Assembly: GCF_003285545.1 (NCBI RefSeq)
Contig: NZ_QLNV01000004.1
Span: 1-64,000, forward strand
Direction of reading: 5' to 3'
Length of the DNA: 64,000 nucleotides
From: Sinomicrobium soli
GTDB taxonomy: Bacteria; Bacteroidota; Bacteroidia; Flavobacteriales; Flavobacteriaceae
The notes under the pieces were generated by a model. That model was not told where the DNA came from and did no database searches. It was given only the letters and a program-made list of their open reading frames with translations. The translations under genes and the position numbers were made by a program. Position 1 is the stretch's first letter; each line of letters begins with the position of its first letter. This document shows positions 55,066 through 63,799 of this stretch, one piece after another.

Positions 55066-56016
55066 ATGAAAACAATACAAAATATGAAAAGCAGATCGGT
55101 ACTGATACTATTGATCGGGGCGCTGAGTTTTACATTTGCTCCGGCACAGGGAACCATGCAGCTGGATATCTCCGGCTGGGAAGCAGGACAGGTTTATTTT
55201 GATGAAGATGAATGGACAGAAGTTATCACGGGAGATATTCCGCTGGTTATCACTGTTCCGCATGGAGGTGCGAAAAAACCCGAAGGGATGGCCGACCGCA
55301 CGTGCAAGGATGACAGGGGGCGTATAGTCCGGGGAACTGATAGTTATACGCAGGAGGTATCCCGTTTTATCAGGGAAGTTTTTCAGGAAAAGTACAATAA
55401 GCAACCGTATATTATTATCAATCATGTTGCCCGTAGTAAGGTGGACCAGAACAGGGACCTCCATTATGCCGCCTGTGGAGATGAAAAAGGTATGCAGGCC
55501 TGGCATAATTTTCATTCGGCTGCCGATTCGGCCCTGGCCCATGCCGTACGGAAATTCGGATATGCGTTCTATATCGACTTACACGGGCACGGACACTCCA
55601 ACCAACGCCTGGAACTGGGGTACTCCCTGACAAAAGGAGATCTGCAGAAAGCCTTTAAACGGGAAGACCTGAAAAAGTATGCGGCCAAATCTTCGATGGC
55701 CAATTATATAAAGAAGCATCCCGATGCAGATATATGGGAGCTGCTTTTTGGCAAGCATGCTTTCGGAACGTATATATACCGCGAAGGTATTCCGGCCACG
55801 CCGGCCGTGCAGGACCCTCACCCGGCAGAGGACGAGTCTTTTTTTAGCGGCGGATATAATACGCGCAGATATACCTCACCCGATTATCCCGATGTATTTG
55901 GTTTACAGATCGAAATGCATTACAGAAAGGCAAGGGATTCCAGGGCAAATATCAGGGCCTTTGCACAATCTCTGGCCCGGGCCTATTTCGACTTTATCGA
56001 TAAGCTGGACCTGTAA
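55066..56016 (+). CDS. N-formylglutamate amidohydrolase-like exported protein
   Basis: A 316-residue protein with a signal peptide (MKSRSVLILLIGALSFTFAPAQ) and no lipobox. Motifs are TVPHGG (63-68), SKVDQNRD (124-131) and YIDLHGHGH. The central motif reads DQNR where the other two copies in the locus have DLNR. The catalytic His and Arg residues appear intact. A second ATG at 55084 is possible. It is the third member of this family in the locus, and divergence between copies suggests different acyl or chain-length preferences. Confidence 0.82.
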   Translation: MKTIQNMKSRSVLILLIGALSFTFAPAQGTMQLDISGWEAGQVYFDEDEWTEVITGDIPLVITVPHGGAKKPEGMADRTCKDDRGRIVRGTDSYTQEVSRFIREVFQEKYNKQPYIIINHVARSKVDQNRDLHYAACGDEKGMQAWHNFHSAADSALAHAVRKFGYAFYIDLHGHGHSNQRLELGYSLTKGDLQKAFKREDLKKYAAKSSMANYIKKHPDADIWELLFGKHAFGTYIYREGIPATPAVQDPHPAEDESFFSGGYNTRRYTSPDYPDVFGLQIEMHYRKARDSRANIRAFAQSLARAYFDFIDKLDL

Positions 56017-56094
56017 TCTTTGTTTGATGAACACCAGGGCCAGGGTCAGGATATTTTCAATCGTGTAACAAGGGGGGCAATAACAGTCACTATT

Positions 56095-57678
56095 ATGAGA
56101 AATATTAACATCAATATATTAATTCCGGCAACCGCCTTTCTGTTGTCTTTATCGGTATGGGCGCAAAACAGCAATGACGTAAAAAACGAGGATTTTGATA
56201 TCCTCATTAAGGGAGCATATGTCTTTGACGGTAGCGGAAAAGACTCGGTACGGTATGATGTGGGGGTAAGAGGCGATCGCATAGCTTATGTCGGAAAGTC
56301 GTCAGAAGCCCTTAAAGCCAAAACGGTGATAAACGGAAAAGGGCGCTATCTGGCTCCCGGGTTTATCGATCCGCATACGCATTACAAACGTCAGCTCAAT
56401 CATAAAGACAAGAAGGAACGCGCGCTATTGCGGGCATTGATGCAGGGGGTAACCACGGTTTTTGAAGGGAATGACGGCAGTAGTCCCTGGCCGGTAGGAA
56501 AGACCCTGGACGAATGGGGAGAGACGGGAATAGGTCCGAACGCAGCATTGTTTGTAGGGCACAATACCATAAGGCGAAAAGTACTGGGATACAGGGATGT
56601 GCAGCCTTCCGGTGAGGAAATGGAAATCATGAAGGGTATGGTAGACCGGGGAATGAAAGAAGGGGCATTCGGCCTGTCTACGGGGCTGTTTTACACTCCC
56701 GGTTTTTATTCAACGACGGAAGAAGTGATTGCATTGGCCAAAGTAGCCGCTGCACATGGAGGGATATACGATACGCATCAGCGCGATGAAGGCTCGCAAA
56801 ATATCGGGGTGGTCAACTCGGTCAAAGAAGTGTTGGAGATTGCGGAGAAAGCAGGTATCCACGCACATATTTCGCATATCAAGGTGGCAGGGCCCAAGGC
56901 ATGGGGAAAAAGTGTTGAACTGGTTCGCATGATCGATGAGGCCCGGGCCGGAGGCCTGGAAGTTACGGCCAACCTATATCCTTATATAGCTTCGAATACC
57001 GGCTTAAGTTCTGCCTTGATACCCGCATGGGCGCGGGATGGAGGCGTCAAGGCGATGCGCCCCCGGTTTGGCCGGCAGGAATTAAGAGACTCCATTCTGA
57101 AAGGTATTCAGGCATCTATTCAGGCGCGTACGGCAGACCCCGGGAAATTCATGCTTTCAAGCAGGGAAGCACAGTATAACGGGAAAACCCTGGAACAAAT
57201 AGCAAGAGAATGGAATATGACCCCTGAAGAAGCGGTGATTGAGATCTGCAAGGAAAGTTCTCCGTCCGTATTTTCTTTTATGATGATAGAAGAAGATGTG
57301 GAGCGTTTTATGCAACAGCCCTGGGTAATGATCGGTTCGGACGGAGGGACCGGGCATCCGCGGGGCTTTGGTTCTTTTGCCCGGGTGCTGGAAGAATACG
57401 TCGGCAACCGCAAGGTGATCAGTATGTCCCGGGCCATCCATAAGTCTTCGTATCTGACCGCACAGACAATGGGTATAAAAAAAAGAGGCCTGATCAAAGA
57501 GGGATATTATGCCGACATCGTGCTGTTTGATCCCAAAAACATTAAAGCCAACAGTACGTTTGAAGATGGCCTGCAACTGGCCTCGGGAATGGATTGCGTA
57601 TTGGTGAACGGACAAGTGGTCATCAGACGGGGAAAGTGGGAAGGTATATTAAGCGGACAGGCTTTGAAATATAACTGA
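56095..57678 (+). CDS. N-acyl-D-amino-acid deacylase (D-aminoacylase family), exported
   Basis: A 527-residue amidohydrolase-superfamily enzyme with signal peptide (ILIPATAFLLSLSVWAQ). Metal-site motifs are PGFIDPHTHYK, GVTTVFEGNDGS, YDTHQRDEG, AHISHIKVAG and IGSDGGTGHPRGFGSF. Known D-aminoacylases have GNCG at the third motif with a metal-binding Cys, whereas here it is GNDG. The enzymes release D-amino acids from N-acyl-D-amino acids, and some members are dipeptidase-like. I chose 56095 because residues before it are not signal-like. Its presence supports D-amino-acid-containing substrates. Confidence 0.85.
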   Translation: MRNININILIPATAFLLSLSVWAQNSNDVKNEDFDILIKGAYVFDGSGKDSVRYDVGVRGDRIAYVGKSSEALKAKTVINGKGRYLAPGFIDPHTHYKRQLNHKDKKERALLRALMQGVTTVFEGNDGSSPWPVGKTLDEWGETGIGPNAALFVGHNTIRRKVLGYRDVQPSGEEMEIMKGMVDRGMKEGAFGLSTGLFYTPGFYSTTEEVIALAKVAAAHGGIYDTHQRDEGSQNIGVVNSVKEVLEIAEKAGIHAHISHIKVAGPKAWGKSVELVRMIDEARAGGLEVTANLYPYIASNTGLSSALIPAWARDGGVKAMRPRFGRQELRDSILKGIQASIQARTADPGKFMLSSREAQYNGKTLEQIAREWNMTPEEAVIEICKESSPSVFSFMMIEEDVERFMQQPWVMIGSDGGTGHPRGFGSFARVLEEYVGNRKVISMSRAIHKSSYLTAQTMGIKKRGLIKEGYYADIVLFDPKNIKANSTFEDGLQLASGMDCVLVNGQVVIRRGKWEGILSGQALKYN

Positions 57679-57731
57679 AAGCGACAAAGTGTATTTTATA
57701 CGATATCCGAAAATTAAACCAAAACAAAAAA

Positions 57732-59810
57732 ATGAATCATCACAGTTCTAACCGGAGACTAAAATTAAGTCAGTTGTTTTTTGGGGTATTCCTGTTTCTG
57801 GGAATGGCCTGCCTGTTCGGGCAGGCCGGCCTGGAGTCTTTTCTGAGCTATCCGGAGCCTGCAAATCTCACCGGTAATAAAGACAAGCTTGCCTGGACAT
57901 TTAACGAAGAGGGGAAGAGAAATGTATATGTGGCCGAGGCACCTGATTTTAAACCGAGGCGATTGACCCCTTATCTCGAAGATGACGGCCAGGAGATCAC
58001 CCAGCTGTCGATTTCCAAAGACGGGAAATGGGTGGTTTATGTAAGGGGTGGTGACCACGGGGGGAATTGGTCGGCCTCACAACCGGTAAACCCGGGATCG
58101 GAAGTCGAGGAAGCGAGGGTACAGGTGTGGAGTGTGCCTTTTACAGGTGGAGAGCCGGTATTACTGGCGGCCAGGGGCAGTTATCCCGTGGTATCCCCGA
58201 ATAGCGATAAGGTCGTTTTTATAAAGTCGGATGAAAGGTGGATTGTGAATATTGACGGCAGCGGAAAGGCAGAAAAACTCTTTGCGGATAACGGGAATGT
58301 AAGGCACCTCGAATGGTCTCCCGACGGAAGGAAAATAGTATTTACTTCGCATAGGGAATCGCATTCCTTTATCGGCGTTTACGAGTTGGGAAAACAGTCG
58401 CTTCAATGGATATCGCCGGGCTTCTCACAAGATATGTACCCCAGGTGGTCCCCGGACGGAAACTCTGTCGTTTTTATACGCAGACCGGGAAATGTGAAAC
58501 TGAAATACAGTTCCTGGGATTGGGAAATAAGGGTTGCAAACCTGTCGGGATCCGGATCGAAAGTGATATGGAAAGCTCCGAAAAACCGGAAAGCGGGATT
58601 CGTAAGCAGTTTGGGGAGGTCATTGCAGTGGGCGGCTAACGACAGGATAGTGTTCCGCTCGTATCACGACGGATGGCAGCATTTATATGCGGTTCCCTCA
58701 AACGGGGGAAAAGAGCTTTTACTGACTCCGGGAGATTTTATGGTAGAGGAAATAAGCCTGAATGAAAAGGGAGACCAGCTGATATTCAGTGCCAACACCG
58801 GGAAGACAGCCGGGGATATAGACCGAAGGCATATCGGTGTGGTGTCGGTGGATAAACCCGACATGGAGCTGTTGACGCAGGGAGACGGAGCCGAGACAAG
58901 TCCCGTCTTTCTGGAGAATACGGTGGCATTTCTGAGTTCTACACCCGGCCGGCCTGCACTGCCAGCACTATTGAAGGATAATGACATAGTGCTTATCGGT
59001 GCGGAATATATCCCGGATAACCTGCCCCGCGATATGATGGTAACCCCCGAGCAGGTGATTTTTGCCTCAAAAGACGGGACAAAAATACACGGACAGCTGT
59101 TCGACAATAAAAAGGGAGGAAATAAAAAACCCGCCATAGTATTTGTGCATGGCGGACCTAACAGGCAGATGATGCTGGCCTGGGACCACCGGGGGTATTA
59201 TGCGCATACCTATGCCTTAAACCAGTATCTGGCCAATCAAGGTTATGTAGTGCTCTCTGTAAATTACCGGCTCGGAATAGGGTATGGCTATGATTTTGAC
59301 AGACCCCGGAAAGCAGGAAGTTACGGGGCGTCGGAATACCAGGATATACAGGCTGCAGGAGAGTGGCTGGCCAAGCGGAAAGGTATAGACCCCAAAAGGA
59401 TCGGGGTATACGGAGGGTCTTACGGAGGGTATCTGACCGCGTTGGCCCTGGGTAAAAATTCAGACCTGTTTGCTGCCGGTGTCGATATACACGGCGTACA
59501 TAACAGGGTGCCGAAATCCGTCTACAAAACTACCCCTGACACCGATCTCACCGATCGCGTATCCTGGAAATCTTCTCCTGTTGCCCATGTGAAAACATGG
59601 ACTTCCCCCGTACTCCTGATCCATGCCGATGACGACAGAAATGTGGGATTTGGACATAGTATTGACCTGGCACAGCGATTGGAAAAAAAGGGAGTGTATT
59701 TCGAAAGCCTGGTCATTCCCGATGATACCCATCACTGGATGCTGCACGAAAACCTGTTGAAGATCAGTAAAGCCACGGTGGACTTTTTCGACAGACAACT
59801 TAAAAAATAA
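57732..59810 (+). CDS. S9 family serine peptidase (acylaminoacyl-peptidase-like), exported
   Basis: A 692-residue protein with signal peptide (FFGVFLFLGMACLFGQ). A WD40/TolB-like beta-propeller (about 40-400) has repeated SPDGRKIVFTS and SPDGNSVVFIR segments. The alpha/beta-hydrolase domain (about 430-690) has Ser563 in YGGSYGGYL, Asp in HADDDRNVGFGH and His in PDDTHHWML. Such enzymes remove N-blocked residues or cut oligopeptides. It precedes the symporter by 62 bases, with a hairpin between them. Confidence 0.9.
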   Translation: MNHHSSNRRLKLSQLFFGVFLFLGMACLFGQAGLESFLSYPEPANLTGNKDKLAWTFNEEGKRNVYVAEAPDFKPRRLTPYLEDDGQEITQLSISKDGKWVVYVRGGDHGGNWSASQPVNPGSEVEEARVQVWSVPFTGGEPVLLAARGSYPVVSPNSDKVVFIKSDERWIVNIDGSGKAEKLFADNGNVRHLEWSPDGRKIVFTSHRESHSFIGVYELGKQSLQWISPGFSQDMYPRWSPDGNSVVFIRRPGNVKLKYSSWDWEIRVANLSGSGSKVIWKAPKNRKAGFVSSLGRSLQWAANDRIVFRSYHDGWQHLYAVPSNGGKELLLTPGDFMVEEISLNEKGDQLIFSANTGKTAGDIDRRHIGVVSVDKPDMELLTQGDGAETSPVFLENTVAFLSSTPGRPALPALLKDNDIVLIGAEYIPDNLPRDMMVTPEQVIFASKDGTKIHGQLFDNKKGGNKKPAIVFVHGGPNRQMMLAWDHRGYYAHTYALNQYLANQGYVVLSVNYRLGIGYGYDFDRPRKAGSYGASEYQDIQAAGEWLAKRKGIDPKRIGVYGGSYGGYLTALALGKNSDLFAAGVDIHGVHNRVPKSVYKTTPDTDLTDRVSWKSSPVAHVKTWTSPVLLIHADDDRNVGFGHSIDLAQRLEKKGVYFESLVIPDDTHHWMLHENLLKISKATVDFFDRQLKK

Positions 59811-59815
59811 AGGAT

Positions 59816-59859
59816 ACCGGGCCCGGTGTGATATTTTTTGATATTGTCACGGGCCCGGT
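59816..59859. other. Strong hairpin between the S9 peptidase and the symporter
   Basis: Arms ACCGGGCCC (59816-59824) and GGGCCCGGT (59851-59859) pair perfectly, with further GTG/CAC and ATAT/ATAT pairing inside. No T-run follows, so a mRNA-stabilising or pausing element is likelier than a terminator. It starts six bases after the peptidase stop and ends 13 bases before the symporter ATG. Confidence 0.6.
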
Positions 59860-59872
59860 TAATCGGGAACGG

Positions 59873-61165
59873 ATGAAAATAAAAATAGCACTGCACTGGC
59901 AGATTATCATCGGGATGGTTCTGGGGGGTATTTTCGGGCTTGTTCTTGGGAAATACACCTGGGGCCAACCCTTTATCGAACACTGGGTCTACCCTTTCGG
60001 GGAATTGTTTATCAATCTTCTGAAGCTCATAGCCATTCCGCTTATCGTTGCCTCCCTGATCAAGGGGATCTCCGAGATGAAAGATATTTCCCGGTTGTCG
60101 AGTATCGGCCTTCGCACGATGGTGTTGTATACGGTCACCACGCTCTGTGCGATTGTCATTGGTCTTGGCCTGGCCAATATTATAAAGCCGGGTTCGGGAA
60201 TATCGGAAGAGACCATCACCCGTCTTACCAGCGATTCTGAAACCACGGGCATGGTCAGTGCGCGTATCAGTGAGAGCGAGGCCCGGGGGAAGAACTTTGT
60301 GGAATTTCTCGTGGATATCGTCCCGGATAATATTTTCTCGGCATTGAGCGACAACGGGCAGATGCTGCAGGTGATCTTCTTTACGATGCTTCTGGGCGTT
60401 AGCCTGCTCCTTATCGGGGATGACAAGGCCCGGCCTTTAAAGCGTTTCTTCGACAGCCTGAATGATGCGATCCTGAAAATGGTGGACCTGATTATCAAAA
60501 TAGCTCCCATAGCGGTTTTTGCGCTGCTGGCCAATGTGGTGGTGGGTACGGATGATGCGGATGTGCTGCTTGCCCTGCTGAAGTATTCGCTTACGGTGAT
60601 CGGTGCCCTTGCCCTGATGGTGGTGGTCTATATGCTCATCATCGGTCTTTATGTGAAAAAGAACCCTTTGTGGTTTCTGAAACAGATAAGCCCTGTACAG
60701 CTTCTGGCTTTTTCCACGAGTTCGAGTGCGGCGGCCCTTCCTGTCAATATGGAACGGGTTCAGGAGTATATCGGTGTGGATGAAGAGGTGAGCAGTTTTG
60801 TATTGCCTGTGGGAGCCACGATCAATATGGATGGGACGAGTCTCTATCAGGCGGTGGCTACGATTTTTATCTGTGAGGCGCTTCATTTCGACATCACTTT
60901 TTCCGATCAGCTGACCATAGTGTTTACGGCATTGCTGGCTTCTGTCGGGACCGCGGGGGTTCCGGGAGTGGGTATGATCATGCTGATCATCGTCTTGCAG
61001 TCGATCAATTTTCCACCGGAGAAACTTCCTTTGGGCATAGCCCTGATCCTTTCCGTGGACAGGATACTGGACATGTGCAGGACTGCGATCAATGTTACCG
61101 GCGATGCCACCGTGGCTACGGTAGTGGCCAAATCGGTAGGGAAGCTGGGAGAACCGGAGCATTAA
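59873..61165 (+). CDS. Dicarboxylate/amino acid:cation (DAACS) symporter, glutamate type
   Basis: A 430-residue inner-membrane transporter of the GltP/GltPh family. Signature motifs are the serine-rich loop STSSSAAALP, the NMDGT motif in GATINMDGTSLYQ, hairpin 2 SVGTAGVPGVGMIML and the substrate-binding helix DRILDMCRTAINVTGDATVATVVA (Asp, Arg, Asn and Thr contacts). It imports glutamate or aspartate with Na+ or H+. The Arg of DMCRTA fits acidic amino-acid substrates. The ATG at 59873 is used because the longer reading begins inside the hairpin. It is the uptake step of the locus, and the gene is convergent with the MocR regulator. Confidence 0.92.
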   Translation: MKIKIALHWQIIIGMVLGGIFGLVLGKYTWGQPFIEHWVYPFGELFINLLKLIAIPLIVASLIKGISEMKDISRLSSIGLRTMVLYTVTTLCAIVIGLGLANIIKPGSGISEETITRLTSDSETTGMVSARISESEARGKNFVEFLVDIVPDNIFSALSDNGQMLQVIFFTMLLGVSLLLIGDDKARPLKRFFDSLNDAILKMVDLIIKIAPIAVFALLANVVVGTDDADVLLALLKYSLTVIGALALMVVVYMLIIGLYVKKNPLWFLKQISPVQLLAFSTSSSAAALPVNMERVQEYIGVDEEVSSFVLPVGATINMDGTSLYQAVATIFICEALHFDITFSDQLTIVFTALLASVGTAGVPGVGMIMLIIVLQSINFPPEKLPLGIALILSVDRILDMCRTAINVTGDATVATVVAKSVGKLGEPEH

Positions 61166-61177
61166 TGTTTCGGGAAG

Positions 61178-62686
61178 TTAATGGGGTTGAGCGTTATCAG
61201 ACAGGTACTCCAGGTAAAGGGTATACATCTTGTCCAGTGTTTTCTTTATCCGTATTTTATTGACAGCGCAGTATCCCATGACCAGGCCGTTTCTGCTGTA
61301 ATCATCACTGACATAATAACTGCTTAAGGGAAAGGTTATTATGTTGTTCTCCAGTAAATAATTGCAGAATTCAAAATCCTTGATATGATCTTTTAAGATG
61401 CCGATGATATGTAAACCGGTATTGTTGATCTCCAGTTTTATTTCGCCCTTGAACAGGGTTTCGAAGTGATTGATAAAAACGAGTTTTCTCTGGTTGGATG
61501 TTTTGATGACTTTTCGCAAATGCTTGTTCAGGTAATCATTCGAAATAAACTGTGCCATTACATTTTGCAGACTTGGAGGGACGAACCTGAAGGTCTGTTT
61601 ACTTATTGCGGTTATCGGACTGATAAGGAATTTGGGAATGATCATATATCCCAACCTTAATGAAGGGTGTAATAATTTGTTGAAAGTTCCCAGGTAAACC
61701 ACGCTGTCATTGATGTCCAGACTGAAAATGGACGAAATGGGTTTGTCCCAGTTGCTAAACTCATGGTCGTAGTCATCTTCTACGATCAGTATATTCTTCC
61801 TTGCGGCAAGATCCAGTAATTCCCTTCGGCGGTTCAAAGACATTCTTTTTCCGGAGGGATATTGATTTGAGGGGATGACGTACAGAAGTTTGGACGCTAT
61901 GTCGTCCAGGGAAGAAATATTAAAATTGTCATCACTCAGGTCTGCAGTATGAATATTCGCTCTTAAGCTCTTAAACAGGTTATACGCTTTTTTATATGTC
62001 GGATTTTCGAGGACAACGGAGTCTTTGGTGTTCAGTATTGCCCTGGAAATCAGGGAGAGTGAATGCAAAGAACCGGTGGTAATGACGATTTGATTGGGAT
62101 CGCAGCTTATATTCCTGTATATTTTAAGGTATTTCGCAATGTTTGCTCTGAGCGATTCCATTCCAAGGGAGTCGGAGTAAGACAGATCGGAATACTTGAC
62201 ATGCTTCCAGTATTCGTTGGTCAGTTTCTGCCAGATCATTGTCGGAAACAGATCTAAGGGGGGCAGGCCGGGCCTGAAGCAAACCGATCCCGGGTCATTT
62301 TCCCCTACATTGAAATCTGAATTCTGAATAAATGATTTTCCGAGTTTTGAAATTTTGGGATATACCTTAGGCTCTTTTTTTTGCAGCGTCATCCCGTCTT
62401 TAACATTGAAATCGTCCCGGAGCTTATTGGTGTAATAACCTGACCCCTGTCTGGAAACCACAAGATTTTCAAGTACCAGCAACTCATAAGCCTTAATCAC
62501 CGTACTCCTGGACAAACTGAGGTCCTTTGCCATAATCCTGGATGGGGGCAACTTGAAATTATCCGGTATTTCCTTGTTCATTATGGCATTTTTCAAGGCA
62601 TTGTAGAGATTGTAATATACACTTTTATTGTTCCGGTGCTCCATAAAACCGTCCTTAAAGAGCAGATTTTTGAAATTGTAATACAT
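61178..62686 (-). CDS. MocR/PdxR-type PLP-dependent transcriptional regulator
   Basis: A 502-residue protein. The N-terminal GntR winged helix (about 18-90) contains KLPPSRIMAKDLSLSRSTVIKAYELLVLENLVVSRQGSGYY. The C-terminal fold-type-I aminotransferase domain (about 130-495) has the PLP lysine (Lys337) in YLGTFNKLLHPSLRLGY and the aspartate of VEDDYDHEF (304 region). MocR proteins use a PLP-bound amino compound as effector. It is divergent from the Asp/Glu racemase and tail-to-tail with the symporter, so an amino acid such as D-Glu or L-Glu could be the signal. That is inference. Confidence 0.9.
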   Translation of the reverse strand: MYYNFKNLLFKDGFMEHRNNKSVYYNLYNALKNAIMNKEIPDNFKLPPSRIMAKDLSLSRSTVIKAYELLVLENLVVSRQGSGYYTNKLRDDFNVKDGMTLQKKEPKVYPKISKLGKSFIQNSDFNVGENDPGSVCFRPGLPPLDLFPTMIWQKLTNEYWKHVKYSDLSYSDSLGMESLRANIAKYLKIYRNISCDPNQIVITTGSLHSLSLISRAILNTKDSVVLENPTYKKAYNLFKSLRANIHTADLSDDNFNISSLDDIASKLLYVIPSNQYPSGKRMSLNRRRELLDLAARKNILIVEDDYDHEFSNWDKPISSIFSLDINDSVVYLGTFNKLLHPSLRLGYMIIPKFLISPITAISKQTFRFVPPSLQNVMAQFISNDYLNKHLRKVIKTSNQRKLVFINHFETLFKGEIKLEINNTGLHIIGILKDHIKDFEFCNYLLENNIITFPLSSYYVSDDYSRNGLVMGYCAVNKIRIKKTLDKMYTLYLEYLSDNAQPH

Positions 62687-63013
62687 GATTGGTATACCTA
62701 TTTTAAAAAAATTGGACTATCAAATATAGGAAACATTTAGGTTATTTTGTTTTTAAACAACACCAAATTACCATCTGAAGGATGTTAGGGATAATTTGAT
62801 CCGGTACATACTGAAATATATCTGTCAGGTTTCTCAATAAGCATTCAGCCAACCTGCATGTGATTACGGGAATCCCGTAGAGCAGGAATTCATTTTAATA
62901 CATCAAGTTCATTAAAAACTATACCTGATGAAATTATTTCTTTTAATATTGGGCCGTTATGTAAGGGAACTGAAGGTTGCCGACCTCCCTACAGCCCCGG
63001 AAAAATGTTGTAA
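62687..63013. promoter_or_regulatory. Divergent control region between mocR and the racemase
   Basis: This 327-base region is AT-rich near mocR. It holds TACGGG-AAT-CCCGTA (62865-62879), a 6-bp inverted repeat that could be a MocR operator, and ATTTTGTTTTTAAACAACACC near 62740-62765. No ORF is evident. No perfect TAnnTTTG was found. Confidence 0.45.
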
Positions 63014-63799
63014 ATGATTGGCATAGTGGGAGGTATCGGACCTTATGCAGGCGTTAACCTTTTAGAAAGCATATACGACAATACCCTGGCCAAAAAAGAC
63101 CAGGAGTATATAAACAGCCTGTTGTTTTCACTGTCTTCAAATATTGAGGACAGAACAGAGTTCCTTCTCGGGCACACCACCAAAAATCCGGGGTACGATA
63201 TGGCAGAAATCATTGTCACATTAGAAGCTCTTGGAGCAACAGTGGCGGGAATTCCCTGTAATACGGCCCATTCCCCGGGAATATTCTCCGTAATCATGGA
63301 AGAGCTGGATAAAAACGGGAGTCAGATAGAAGTGCTTCACATGATTGATGAGACCATAGATTTTATCAAGGTGCATTTTTCACATTTTAAAAAGATCGGC
63401 GTGCTTTCCACTACCGGGACCTATAAATATAAGCTCTATACGAATGCCCTGGAGGCCAATGGGTACGAATCCGTTGAACCGTCGTCCCGGATACAGGAAG
63501 AAATTGTGCACCCGGCAATATATCATCCGGAATACGGCATAAAATCCACTGCCCGCCCTTTCCATCCCCAGGCCGGAAAAAACCTGGACATGGCTATCGA
63601 TTACCTGAAGAGCCGGGGTGCGGAAGCCGTGATACTGGGGTGTACCGAAATTCCCCTTGTCATTAAAACCGATACTGTAAAGGGGCTTACGGTCATCAAC
63701 CCGACCAATGTGCTGGCAAGGGCCCTGGTCCGGCGTGTAGATGCGGATAAGTTAAAACCTTTTCATGCCCCCGGAAGGGAGTCTTGCAATGCTCTTTAA
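63014..63799 (+). CDS. Aspartate/glutamate racemase family protein, cytoplasmic
   Basis: A 261-residue protein of the Asp/Glu/hydantoin racemase superfamily. It has IGIVGGIGPYAGVNLL at the N-terminus, catalytic cysteines Cys82 in GIPCNTAHSPG and Cys210 in VILGCTEIPLV, and IGVLSTTGTYK in the middle. There is no signal peptide. It would interconvert D- and L-aspartate or glutamate after uptake, so that D-enantiomers enter metabolism. It is controlled from the region shared with mocR. It differs clearly from the secreted MurI-like racemase at 51007. Confidence 0.88.
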   Translation: MIGIVGGIGPYAGVNLLESIYDNTLAKKDQEYINSLLFSLSSNIEDRTEFLLGHTTKNPGYDMAEIIVTLEALGATVAGIPCNTAHSPGIFSVIMEELDKNGSQIEVLHMIDETIDFIKVHFSHFKKIGVLSTTGTYKYKLYTNALEANGYESVEPSSRIQEEIVHPAIYHPEYGIKSTARPFHPQAGKNLDMAIDYLKSRGAEAVILGCTEIPLVIKTDTVKGLTVINPTNVLARALVRRVDADKLKPFHAPGRESCNAL

